Shown here piece by piece: positions 1 to 10,160 of a stretch of DNA of 64,000 nucleotides. The notes below the pieces were generated by a model. It was not told where the DNA came from. It worked only from the letters and a program-made list of their open reading frames with translations, and searched no databases. The translations under genes and the position numbers were made by a program. Every line of letters starts with the position of its first letter. Within the stretch, counting starts at the first letter, position 1. The DNA comes from Fomes fomentarius (Eukaryota > Basidiomycota > Agaricomycetes > Polyporales > Polyporaceae), in contig JABYQN010000001.1 in the NCBI GenBank assembly GCA_022606135.1, positions 806,001 to 870,000 of the forward strand, written 5' to 3'.

Positions 1-3000
1 TGACGCAGGCGGACGTGGACGTACGTTGCGTCCGGATCCAACGAGAGCTCGAATCGAGGCTCAGAGTCCCACGTCGTAATCTCGCACGTCGCAGTGGGTC
101 CCCCAACCTCCTCAGCCCTGGGTCACAAACAAGGTTCAAGGTTCAGCGAACGGGTGCGTGCACATGGCAGAGGACATAAGATTGACGTACACAAGCAGCG
201 TGAGTGGGTGGCCAGGCCCGGCGTACGACATGCGCATTCCAGTGCCCTTCCCTGGGGTGAACCACTGCTCCAAACGCGAGTTGCCCGCAGCCAGGTCGTC
301 TGCGCGTCCTTTGCCCTTATCTCTACGCCGGGCGCCCGTCCCTCCGTCCGAGTCGTCGTCTGCGTTTTTCTTTTTCTTCGATGTGGAGTTGGGCGCGACG
401 CCCGCGGTGCCGAGAATGTTCAGGCAATCCATGAGCGTGTTGAGTGGGATCTCGAACGCGGTCGTCTGCTCTTCGTCTTCTTCCTGCGAAGGCTTCGGAT
501 CTTGGGAAGAGCGCGCAGCCTCGGGGTTGTATTCGAATTCGTCGAAGACGTGCTTGAACACGAACGCGGTCGCTGGATTCGGGTGCATTAGTACGATGCT
601 AGATAAGCACAGCCTGGGAAAGGCGCAATGGGGATGGCCCAGTTGTTCTTCTCTCGACATGCTCTCGAGTGGAGTGCAGACCGCAGTCGTATCAGGGTAC
701 TCTTTGGTGTACAATGCGAAGCAGCTTCCGGACCCTGAACTGCTGAGAACACCCACAGAAGGATCCTCTTTTCCATCAGTGACAAAGCGTCCTGGCCGGA
801 ACTGATCTCAGGACAACTCAATGGGTCTGGAGGTATCTGACGTAGCAAGGGGTCGCTGATCCAGATAGGATGCATATGAATAGATGAATGACGACGAAGG
901 GGCTCCCATAACCCAGGGAACCAACTTTCTCGCATGAACTGCAGTGCTTCTAGCCATACCCTGAGAATGAGGAGAACACCTTCCTAGACCCCATCTGACC
1001 GATGTCTTTGCATGCGGGATGACCGAGCTCTGCGAGCAACTCTACGATTGACGGGATATTTCATTTCCCATCGTGCAGGTCAATGGCAATGCACACCCCG
1101 ACAACGCCGAACCTCGGTTCGTAGAGCAGTGCTGTCAGTATACATATGGTTACTGGTACGAAGTGCAGCAATGCGACGGCGCGATCCCATGGGTACAACC
1201 GTGCATGGGATCGCGCCGCGTTTATACGAGCTCGAGAGGCCTTTCAGTTTGGAATAGGCATAATAATGACTGGGAGTCCCCACCCTATCCGCATTTCACC
1301 GGCCGTATGTGTCTTTCTGCACTCTCATCACTATTTGTGAATGCGCCCCCATCGCTTGTTTACGAGAATGTCACATGGACAGATGGAGCACACCCCTTCC
1401 GTGTCATATATGTCATTCGTCGAAGGGTAAGGGTTTGGCAGCGAGAAGAGAAGTGGTCCACATCGACCATCCTTACTAAGTCCACTGGACGAGATGGAAG
1501 GACGATTATAGCATATTAGCCGCAAGAAATGCCAAGGGTGAGGGCGAGGGTTGTGACCGCCCATTGATCAAGAGCGGGCAGGTCGGGACAGATCTCACTA
1601 GTTTCTAGTTTGAATGACAGCGACGATTCTAGTGTCTAGCATTCCTTCCTTTCTCTCAGGTGACACTGCCCAACGAGCGCCAGCTCCATGCTCAAACCAT
1701 ACCATGTGAGGAGTCCCTTCGATATCGCCCAGAGCTTTGAGTGATATGCGAGTAGCCTCCCTATAGTATATATCGACCCGATAATAAAGGTAGTAAAATA
1801 TGACGATTCACGAATGATTCCACAGGCGATCCATTTGAACGCTTCACGACGGAGTGTTGTCGTCAATTCGCCTCGATTTGAGATGAATTAATGTAGACCG
1901 GTGAAGCTCCACGTGGAGCTTCACTCTGCCATGGGGAACACTCCCGATGAGACTTCACCCCATGAATCACTGTGAGAATCGTCCCGTGGAGCGTCATAGT
2001 ATTACCCCCATTGGGCGAACTGGCGATCAACTGGCCGTGTAACATGTTTGCACCGTCATTGGACGATAATAACAACTGCAAAGTGCAAATCTCTACTTGT
2101 CATCGACAGGATCTCCCTCTCTAGGCGGAGCCCCGAGATGCTGATTGGTGGCTGACATCGGCCTAGATACTCATATTGTGCCCAGTAGAGGGTACATGGA
2201 GAAACTTAGACTATGGCTCGAGACAAGTGTCTCTCGAAATCAAGTAGAGACTTGCACATTGCTATCACAGCTGCAAAATGATTTCCGGCGCGCATCTCAT
2301 ATTCTACATTGGTCATGCCAGCAAAGTGCAATTATCTCAGTAGTGACCCATAACATCTCCTGGTCCAGGCGGGGTCCCGACTCAACCTTTTCCTCGACAT
2401 GCTGATTAGCGTGTGAGATCATCCTGAACGCTCGAAACGGAGTGTGGTGGAGAAGTGGAGGAACTGGGATCAACGACTAGATATTTGCACTTTGCTGGAA
2501 GTATCATTGAATACTCACAGCCACCTTATGTGTGTCTGAGAGATGTGGCGCATGTGTATGCCTCTTCGGCCACTGCGCACAAATGTGGCCAAATGTAGGC
2601 AGGCCGAGGCCTTTGACTTGTGTGATTGTTCTTATGTTTAGGGTGGAACTTCCGGATACCCGGATTGGGTGGCGTTCTAGACGCGAAGCAGGGCAGCGGG
2701 GAAAGCGTGTGCTTCTCGCGGGCTGGGCTCACGAGAATGTGATCTGCAGAGAGCTCACCTGTAAGAACCCTGGCCTCCTCGACGGAGACGGTGAAACCAT
2801 CGGAGGTTATGGACACGCACGCACGCTACGTGTCGAGCAGCCGCATCAGAGCGAGGCTCGGGAAAGACGGCGATAACGCATTACGTTGGCGAAATTCACG
2901 CCCTTAAGAAGGGCTGCGAAGTACCTGAAGTCAGCCACGGAAGCAGTGAGGACCTGGGAGAGTGTCGTCAGTGATCAGCCAAATGAGGCCGACAGGCGGA

Positions 3001-3031
3001 AACGGACTCTAGGCTGCTCTTCTTCTGACAT
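1..3031 (-). CDS. rad1: Rad1, 9-1-1 checkpoint clamp subunit (3' end outside window)
   Basis: Subunit of the Rad9-Rad1-Hus1 sliding clamp that is loaded at DNA damage in the nucleus and activates the checkpoint. Five exons can be joined in frame: 3031-3008, 2953-2885, 2825-2759, 572-191 and 117 to the edge. They give the family signatures VLTASVADFRYFAALL, SDGFTVSVEEAR, FVFKHVFDEFEYNPE, FEIPLNTLMDCLNILGTAG, MRMSYAGPGHPLTLL and TCEITTWDSEP in the expected order. The first donor (GTCCGT) is weak but keeps the frame. A Lys/Asp-rich, probably disordered insert (KKKKNADDDSDGG) sits after the LNILGTAG segment. The intron between VEEARVLT and ATAFVF is 2186 nt against about 55-75 nt for the other three; its phase is correct (ACA G | CG ACC). 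The C-terminal part lies left of the window. Head-to-head with hat1. Confidence 0.92.
1073..1519 (+). other. Open frame inside rad1 intron, antisense, Cys-rich start
   Basis: A 148-codon frame on the strand opposite rad1 and wholly inside its giant intron. It begins just after CATCGTGCAG, which could serve as a splice acceptor. The first third has a protein-like look (EQCCQYTYGYWYEVQQCDG, four Cys in a Tyr/Trp-rich stretch); the rest is Arg-rich and less convincing. The 14-bp inverted repeat lies in it. I recognise no family. It could be the exon of a decayed small cysteine-containing protein carried in by the insertion, or chance. Confidence 0.2.
1178..1217. repeat. 14-bp perfect inverted repeat, 12-nt loop
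   Basis: The arm GGCGCGATCCCATG (1178-1191) is matched exactly by its reverse complement at 1204-1217. It could form a stable GC-rich hairpin in either strand. It lies inside the rad1 giant intron. Confidence 0.9.
1901..1924. repeat. 24-bp perfect palindrome
   Basis: Half-site GTGAAGCTCCAC is followed directly by its exact reverse complement with no spacer. A perfect 24-bp palindrome is unlikely by chance in a window this size. It lies in the rad1 giant intron. Confidence 0.9.
2078..2495. repeat. Three copies of GCAAAGTGCAA in the rad1 intron
   Basis: Exact 11-mers at 2078-2088 and 2321-2331 (plus) and 2485-2495 (inverted). Similarity extends beyond the core in the outer pair (AAATCTCTACTTGTC against AAATATCTAGTCGTT), so the 2078 and 2485 copies behave like diverged inverted ends of a 0.4 kb sub-element. 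Confidence 0.65.
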
Positions 3032-3339
3032 GCTAAGTTCTGGGGTGCTCGACCCACGGGCGTGTATGTTTGTGCGCGATGTGATGATGCGATGTGTGGA
3101 CGTTGGCGGCGTTGATATGCGCTAGAGCGAGATCCTAGACAGGCGCGGTGGGTATGGGAAGGAAGAACATGGATGTCTGGAAGAAAGAGCAGCGCGAGAC
3201 CACCGAGACGCGTGCCAGAGACCCGGAGCGTGACAATGGGCACGTGTGACGTGACAGGCGAGATGGGCGATCTAGACCGCCGGGGATATGGACGCGACCC
3301 TTTCGCGCCCGGCCTCTTCATTCTCTCCCCTCATCCACC
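3032..3339. promoter_or_regulatory. Divergent rad1/hat1 intergenic promoter
   Basis: 308 bp separate the two start codons. The hat1 side ends in a pyrimidine-rich leader (TTCATTCTCTCCCCTCATCCACC) just before ATG, as usual for fungal transcription starts. The middle holds CACGTGTGACGTGACAGG, with E-box-like CACGTG and half-CRE TGACGTGA elements. No TATA box is clear. Confidence 0.5.
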
Positions 3340-5339
3340 ATGTCCTCCTCAGCCTGGACAGCAGACGCCAACGAAGCTCTCACTCTCTCACTAGGTACGC
3401 TAATGCTGCTGCCCGCGCTGCCCCTGCGTCGAGCTCACGTCTCCCGTTAACCAGTACGCGCGCCGGAGGATAAGGCCTCCCTCTGGTCAAGAGAAGTCTA
3501 CGAGGGCTTCCACCCAACATTCACCTATCCAGTGCGCCTTTCGTTATTTCCACTCTTATACAGACTCAACATGATCGCGCCAGATATTTGGAGAGGAGGA
3601 GAAGATATATGGTTATAAGGACCTCTCGATCGAGGTACGCGTTACTGGTCGCGGTGTTATGGCCGCCACTCACCGTTCCGTAGCTCCGCCTTGCATCTGG
3701 GTCGCTCGCCCAATACCTGAAAGTCGACTACACAGAACGTCTCCCATCTTCGTCCGCTGTAGACGAAATCGAACCCACATTCTCCAAGTTCATCGCCGCC
3801 GGTTACTACACCGACGAAGAGAAGTTTCTTGAACGCGTCAGACACGATGCGATCAACTTCAAACCCTTTGGAGAAAAGATATACTCTTACACGCGCGCGG
3901 CGACCAACGTGACAAAGGGTAAAAACGTCGCTATCTCCCAAGTACTGAGTCCCGAAGACCAGGAAACTGTGGATTTCGAGGTCTACCATGTGAGTGTTCT
4001 AATTCTCGTACTTTGTGTCGTGGTGGGTGCCATCATGCCCAACGCACGCCCGCGCCAGTCCTGAGATGCCCCGGCAGGCCTGGGCCCTCTTACTTGTCGT
4101 CATCGGTACTATTACGCGAAAGGTAGATTTGGCGGGACGTCGCGTCTGAGCGGTATGAACCGAGGCCCCTCGCGTCCGCATCCAGAGGTTGATGCACAGC
4201 CATAATTCGCCCTTGCGCGTTCAGTGCCGTCAGGCCTTACTCACACTGCCTGTGAACTGGATGTTGACTTCGCTCTTTCAGAGTACCTGGAAGACACCTG
4301 GCTTCCGCGAGTACCATCGACGAATGCAACTATCCGTTCTACTGTATATTGAAGGTGGATCATACATCAGCGAGGATGAAGAAACTTGGGAATTCGCCGT
4401 CCTCTACGAGAAGCGCCGTCGGCGTTCATCGCCAGACGTTGTGACCTACCACTTTGTCGGCTACTCAACACTCTATCCCTTCTACTGCTTCCCAGAGCGC
4501 GTGCGCCTACGAATCTCGCAGTTCTTGATCCTTCCGCCCTACCAACAAGATGGACATGGTTCCGCGCTCTACACCGCCATCTACCAACATGTACTCGCAA
4601 ACTCTAACATTGCCGAGCTCACTGTAGAGGACCCTGCGGAGGCGTTCGAAGACCTTCGTGACCGGAACGACCTGAAGATGCTGCTCGCGAACGAGAAATT
4701 CATGCGCGAAGGTTTTGGGCCTGAAGCCGTGTCCAGCAATGGCGGCAAGGTTGGCGGCATTAGCAATGGACGTTCGAAAGTGCGAGGCAAGGGCCGCACG
4801 CTGCGTGCAGGAGCCGGCAAAATGGGTCCACCTGCGGAGCGTGCGTGGCTGGAGAAGTGGCGCACCGACCTGAAGATTGCAGGGGTGCGTGTGCCGTCTT
4901 CCGGTCTGCGTGAAAGGGGGTGCTGACAGATGTCTTCTCTGTTCTTCGCTCCACGCTCTCCGCACTTTGCTTCCTGATTTGGGAACGCTTTTGCATGCAT
5001 TCTCTTCTATCCTCATTCGGTGGTGGCACGAATGGGTGCTTACAGCGACAGTTCAATCGGCTCGTGGAGATGCTAATCCTGAAGCATATGGACCCAGCGG
5101 ACGAGCGAGCGCAACGTTCATACCGGTTACAAGTCAAGGAGCGGCTATACCGCTTCAACTACGTACGTACTCTGTCTGCGATTGGTCCTTACATTGTGGT
5201 CAAGCCTAGATGCTTACGGCACTTGTGCGTGCAGGAGATCCTCATGCAGCTCGACAAACAAGACCGTCAGCTGAAGCTAGAGGAGACGTTCCAGAGCGTC
5301 GTCGCAGACTACCGGCGCATCCTTGGACACGTGCATTGA
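3340..5339 (+). CDS. hat1: Histone acetyltransferase type B catalytic subunit
   Basis: Acetylates newly made histone H4 (K5/K12) before chromatin assembly. Seven exons (3340-3394, 3455-3531, 3584-3634, 3684-3989, 4282-4884, 5046-5162, 5235-5339) give 437 aa, close to the family length. The N-terminal HAT1 domain shows FHPTFTYP, EEEKIYGYKDLSIELR and NFKPFGEKIYSYT. The GNAT core has LPPYQQDGHGSALY, the Q-x-x-G-x-G acetyl-CoA loop, followed by the catalytic glutamate region LTVEDPAEAFEDLRDRN. The C-terminal helical part ends RQFNRLVEM...KHMDPADERAQRSYRLQVKER and a coiled tail. The 292-nt intron 4 is the longest; the others are 49-161 nt. The start has an ACCATG context. Shares its promoter with rad1. 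Confidence 0.95.
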
Positions 5340-6352
5340 TTCGACTTCCCCGATAGTGGCGTTGAGCTCGGCTCTCGGACGCCCCACACGTTGTACACTA
5401 CGCCCCAGAGGTGGCACGCACGACACGACTTGATCATGCCGAGAACGAACGCGATCGTGATATGGTATCCTGGCTTCCACAGCGGGATGTACATATGGAC
5501 GACGTTGCGTTGTGAATTGTGTCTGGATGGACGAAATATGTCTGGGAAGTTCTGGCTTGTGTTGGTTCTCGATTTTCGACTCTGTTGTTTCTGCACTCAC
5601 CCTCTCCATCGCTATCAGTAGTAGTAGTTAGTATCCTTATGTAGCATTCGCAAGTATCTTCTCGCATTCTAGGTTGGTACACACTGTCAGTTTGAGTTTG
5701 CACCCGTGCACATCATGCGGTAAGGGCGCTTCTGTTGCTTCGAATTCTGGAGGTTCCGCAACCACCATACGGCTCTTGTACGTTGACCATCATCCAAGCA
5801 TCGTGGGCTACAGCGATATCGTTTCTCCATCGAGCTCTATCCTCGTCCAAATCTTATTTGCCAGTAAGGTATCACTCGAGGATCGTCCCGTTGCGCGTGG
5901 ATCGTGGACTAAAGAACCTGTAGTTGCATCGGGAACATATTATCGTGTCCCAAATGACCTTCTCCCGTCAACCACCGGCTAATGAAGCCTCTGAATACAG
6001 GCCTTGAGGAAAATAACTGCACGTTTGATACCAAAGTTATGTCGGTGAGTGACAAGCCTTGAAGCTCGCCATTGTGAACATCACGAACAGCTGCAGGAGC
6101 ACAAGTTCCAGTCCAGTCTGCAATGCCGCGAAGCATGCCGCGGCGTATTGAGGCTCCAGAACGCTCCCGGCGAGCCCTCAGACAAGGAAGAGGAAGCCGC
6201 TACGTCCGTACTTCTCGTCCCTGCTCTTCGTCTCCTTCTCCCAGCCGCGCTCATCTTCATCCCTTGCCCACCCCCTGTGTCCCTACGCCGCCGCGTCCTC
6301 TCCGCGACCTCCCATCTCCGATCAGCACCAGCTCAAGGCCCGGACGAAGCAG
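5340..6352. other. Intergenic hat1 to DUF6593 gene
   Basis: No coding exon recognised. The right 150 bp is a CT-rich leader (CTTCGTCTCCTTCTCCCAGCC and similar) typical of the 5' end of the next gene. Short frames on both strands have no family features. Confidence 0.5.
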
Positions 6353-7173
6353 ATGCATCTCTACTTCTTACGGAACGACCCCGAGCGAACGACGCTCGTG
6401 TCTGCGAACGGCGTCGCGCAATACCAAATGACAACGACCAAGGCACACCGGCTCGCGCCCTCGGTCCTGCACATCCGCAGGCCGGCAGAGAGCGAGCGCG
6501 ACAGCTGGGTTGCGGAGGTGGAGTGGAGGCGGTTCGGGATGCATCCCGTCGTGAAGAGCAATGTGTTCGACGGGACGGTGCAGGCGCTCGAGGTCCGCGA
6601 GTTCCTGTATAAGCAAGGGCATCACTCCACCCCGTAAGTCATCCGCGCTGCATCTATCTTCCTGGCCTGCCCGGGTGAATGTAACACTATGCGCTATGCT
6701 GTGGCGGGTGTGTGCGGGCGCGCGCCAGAGGCTGACTACATAGGATTCCTTCGGACGGCATGAACACGCAGGACGCGACATTTCCTGGGGAACGACGAGG
6801 AGGAGTACAGGTGGAAGCCTACCAAGGGCATCGGGCATGTTGTGCGTCCGGATCCATACTGCACCCTATACTGTCACACCGGCCGGCACTCACATTCGCC
6901 CCTGCGTGTGCCCACCCCCAGCTGACGCACCTCGCCTCTGGCCGCGAGGTGGCTCCGTTCGAACAGGAACTTGTGAAAGAAGGCTTCTTCCGTGGCGAGC
7001 GCAAATGGTGCCTGCGCGTCGACCCGACGTCGCTCGACATCGACATGATCGTTCTCACCTTCATCATCATGGAGAAGCGGCGGCGGGACCGCGTTAGCGT
7101 AGAGGGCATGAAGAACAACGACCGCGACGGGGATCCTGCCGAAGGCGGCTGCGAGGGCGGAATGGGCGGCTGA
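6353..7173 (+). CDS. DUF6593-like protein
   Basis: Small Agaricomycete-expanded family of unknown function. Exons 6353-6633, 6772-6841 and 6922-7173 join to 200 aa. It opens MHLYFLRNDPERTTLVSANG and continues with a beta-rich half that includes the W-x-EVEW segment. The second exon gives FLGNDEEEYRWKP, the place where family members have an F-x-G-x-DG-x-x-Y-x-W-x motif. The last exon ends with MIVLTFIIMEKRRRDR, the usual C-terminal hydrophobic strand followed by a basic patch, then a Gly-rich tail. The acceptor CACGCAG at 6771 was chosen because the earlier TACATAG leads to a stop in frame. Placement in the family rests on pattern memory. Confidence 0.75.
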
Positions 7174-8534
7174 CTACGTTCTCGTGGGCTGACACTGTAC
7201 AGTGGAATCTGCATCTGCGGCGGGCCTCTGGATCCTTTGGAACTGCATGGTGCTTCATTTTCTGGCGTTCTGAGGCTCCTTCGTTGACAATGGGCTTGCG
7301 GTATATCTGGGCTATCTCTTGTGCTGTGAATTGTGCGGACAATCGTATAATGGTTTTTGCTGGAGGACGACCTATTACATGTGCAAGAGCTTGAAGTGGG
7401 CTAGCTCTGACCCGAGTACAATATCATCTGCAACTCTGCAGTGTGCAGTTCTCGACTCCCAAGCATTGTCACTCAAAATACTATATCGTCGCGGTCGTTG
7501 TTCCGCATCAGGCCCGCCCTGAATAAATGGCTGGCTGTGCTCCCCGCTCAACTTCTAAATAGTTCTAGTTCACGCTCTTCGCTGTGCCTCTCCGAAACTG
7601 GTTAAGTTTATGTCGGGCGTGGGACCTCATGCACATGAGCGGCTGAGGCGCTGACAAGACAAAGGACAGAACGCCACCATCTCGTCGGAGCCTGAGACAA
7701 AATCTCCTGAGGCTCCAGGCCGTTTTGAATGAGGCAAACAAGCGCAATATCAATTGCACGAAGCAGTCACTCTCAATATTGATAAGGCTTATTAGTGCAT
7801 GCTCCTACGCTCATTGGTTGTACTGACACCGCCGATTAGATCTCCAGCATTAGAGTCGCCCTTGTATCGCCGGAAGCAAATGTCTTGTTGTCTTACCACA
7901 ATATCGGATGCTCAGAAGTCCACTTAGTACTTACTCGATGCCTGCGGCCTTCGCTAAATGGATTCTGCCATGCCCGGAACCATGCAGTGGGCCGTTCTTT
8001 CGGATGCTCTCGATACACTGAGCTTCGCCGGTCTCACAGCGCTTTCTCATATACTCATGGAAGACAGGCGCGCCGGCCGCCCTCCACTCCCTCGAGCTCC
8101 TAATGGTCGACCTCAATCCGCACTGACACATCGTAAGGATCCATCATCCTCCCCTTCCCAGGTGACTCGCCCTTCACCTTTTCGTGTATATCATCCTCGC
8201 TCATCTTAGAGGTTGCATTGTGAATGTAGAGTTCTCATGCGTCCTTACGTGTCTACTTGTACGGTAAGAGCCTTGGTTACATTGCATCAGTGTGAGTGGA
8301 ATCCTCTCCGCTAGACGACTTCGGCGGCGGCGGCTTATGCTCCTCTTTTCTCATCTCTCCTGCCAGTCGACGTGGATAATTGCGATCAGTGCTATTGGAG
8401 TGCCCAGAGTACCATCTCGTATGGGAGCGTGAGTAGCGAGAATCACTTCTCATGCCCGAGTTACAACTTCTTCCCAACCCTCCTACGCTTGTCATCATGA
8501 CACATACTGACCTTTTACCAATTGTTGTCGACTC
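7174..8534. other. Intergenic DUF6593 gene to F-box gene 1
   Basis: Nothing coding was recognised on either strand; the frames are short and have poor codon character. The last 300 bp will contain the promoter of the F-box gene. Confidence 0.5.
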
Positions 8535-10160
8535 ATGCAGCGTCTAATAGGCGAACCTCTCCCACCGGTCGCGCGAAGCAGTTCCGTCGTAAACATGTCC
8601 TGCTTCCCCAACGAACTCCTTTCCGAGGTCTTCTCGTGTCTCGTTTGGACGCATCCCCAACAAGCGGACCTCATCGCCGCCACCCAAGTATGCCGTCGTT
8701 GGCGCATCGCAGCGCTGGGCGACCCTTCGTTATGGACGCATGTGTCCGCAACAAGCATCAGAAGAGCTCGGACGTTGCTCGAGCGCTCCAAAGACCTTCT
8801 CGTCGACGTTAACATTAGTGGACCAAGCGATGTCGAAAGCATGATGAACCTCCTTCGCGGCCACAGCATCCGTCTCCATTCTCTATTCGTCGATACCAAC
8901 TTCCCGACGACCGCTTACTACTTGACACAACTCTCACATATGCAAGCACCAGTCCTGGAGGCTCTCTATCTCGGAGGACCGGAGATCAACGCCTTGGCTC
9001 CACACATCGCTCGATCCTCTGCCGTTAGCTCGCCTCCCACCGATTCATTGAGAGCTCGGGGTCCCTCTCCCATGCCGCAACTCCGGCGCCTGTATCTATA
9101 CCCGTTCGCTTTTTCCTGGAACTCCCCTATCTACCAGAACCTTCTAGTGATAGACCTGGGTGCGCCAAGGATGCCTCCGCCTTCGATGCATCGGATCCTA
9201 AGCATCCTACATCACTGCCCCGATTTGCAGTCCTTCAGACTCCAAACGAGCCTACTTTTGCCTTCGCCTGTCCAGCCGACGGATGACGACAACTCGATGT
9301 GGATGGTGCACCTCCCACAGCTGGCCTCCTTCCACCTTGATGGCCCGCCACTCCCGCAGATGGTAGAACTTCTTGAGCATCTGACGCTCCCACCGACGAC
9401 GCGCTACGTCCTGTCGACGCAGGTCGTCCCTCCCATGCCGACGCGCTACCCGGCCCTGCCAGGCAACTGTCATCATCTTCCTAGTCTCGCGTCCTTCCGT
9501 TCTATGGCGTTCAGACAACTGGACTCGCCGGCGGACACCATCCAATTGACTTGTTCCCACTCGCCAGGCTCGACTTCGCCTCCGACTTTGCATTCAGCCC
9601 CGGCCGACTCAATACCAACACTCACGCTCACGCTTCGCGTCGCCAACGTCGTAGACGCGTTGACGAGTATCACGAGCTTCGTTGATGTCCAGGCACTCGA
9701 GACGCTCACCATCTCCTTGGACCAGACAACAGAAGTCCCGTTCGGAGATTGGTATGCCGTGCTGCGCGAGCTCTGTAGCCTCCACACCCTATGTCTCGTC
9801 GGATTCACAAACAACACCCTCCGATGTGCACTGAGCGCGCTCCGTACGCCGTTTGCCTGCACGATGACGAGCTCGCTCTCCGGCCTGCCTGCCGCACCCG
9901 TCAACGTGAATGCAGATGCCTCCTCCTCCAGCCAGACGCCAAAGTCGACGCCCGTTCGGAAAGTGCTATGCGCAGAGTTGGCGGAGATAGCCCTGGAGGA
10001 CGTCGAGGTGCCGTGTCGGGTCTCGACTGATGTCCTCTGGCTTTGTGACGAGAGGCGGCGGCTGGGGTGCCCTGTGAGGAGGATCTGGGGCGGCGGCGAT
10101 GTGCTCTCGGATCGGTGTGTATCTGGCCTTCGAACTCGCGGAATCGAGATTGTCGTGTAG
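8535..10160 (+). CDS. F-box-like/LRR protein 1
   Basis: Intronless frame of 541 codons. The F-box is near the N terminus: MSCFPNELLSEVFSCLVW...DLIAATQVCRRWRIAAL...LWTHV, the standard mushroom-fungus form. The rest is leucine-rich with repeated short strands (LEALYLGG, LRRLYLYPF, LASFHLDGPPL). Such proteins are expected to bind Skp1 and present substrates to a Cullin-1 ubiquitin ligase; the substrate is unknown. The methionine at 8595, directly before the F-box, is a possible alternative start. Its closest relative in the window is the next gene, so the two are a tandem duplicate pair. Confidence 0.88.
   Translation: MQRLIGEPLPPVARSSSVVNMSCFPNELLSEVFSCLVWTHPQQADLIAATQVCRRWRIAALGDPSLWTHVSATSIRRARTLLERSKDLLVDVNISGPSDVESMMNLLRGHSIRLHSLFVDTNFPTTAYYLTQLSHMQAPVLEALYLGGPEINALAPHIARSSAVSSPPTDSLRARGPSPMPQLRRLYLYPFAFSWNSPIYQNLLVIDLGAPRMPPPSMHRILSILHHCPDLQSFRLQTSLLLPSPVQPTDDDNSMWMVHLPQLASFHLDGPPLPQMVELLEHLTLPPTTRYVLSTQVVPPMPTRYPALPGNCHHLPSLASFRSMAFRQLDSPADTIQLTCSHSPGSTSPPTLHSAPADSIPTLTLTLRVANVVDALTSITSFVDVQALETLTISLDQTTEVPFGDWYAVLRELCSLHTLCLVGFTNNTLRCALSALRTPFACTMTSSLSGLPAAPVNVNADASSSSQTPKSTPVRKVLCAELAEIALEDVEVPCRVSTDVLWLCDERRRLGCPVRRIWGGGDVLSDRCVSGLRTRGIEIVV

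Larger units (their letters stand above)
573..2758 (-). other. Giant (2186 nt) rad1 intron with insertion-like content
   Basis: Begins GTGAGC on the minus strand and ends CACCCGAATCCAG after a CTAAT-type branch site, so both splice ends look normal. The interior holds no protein I recognise. It contains a 14-bp inverted repeat (1178-1217), a 24-bp palindrome (1901-1924), three copies of GCAAAGTGCAA (2078, 2321, and inverted at 2485) and diverged copies of a stretch with AGGCGG and ATGCTGATT. This looks like an old inserted repeat element inside a once-short intron. No transposase frame or clear target-site duplication was found, so class is unknown. Confidence 0.75.
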
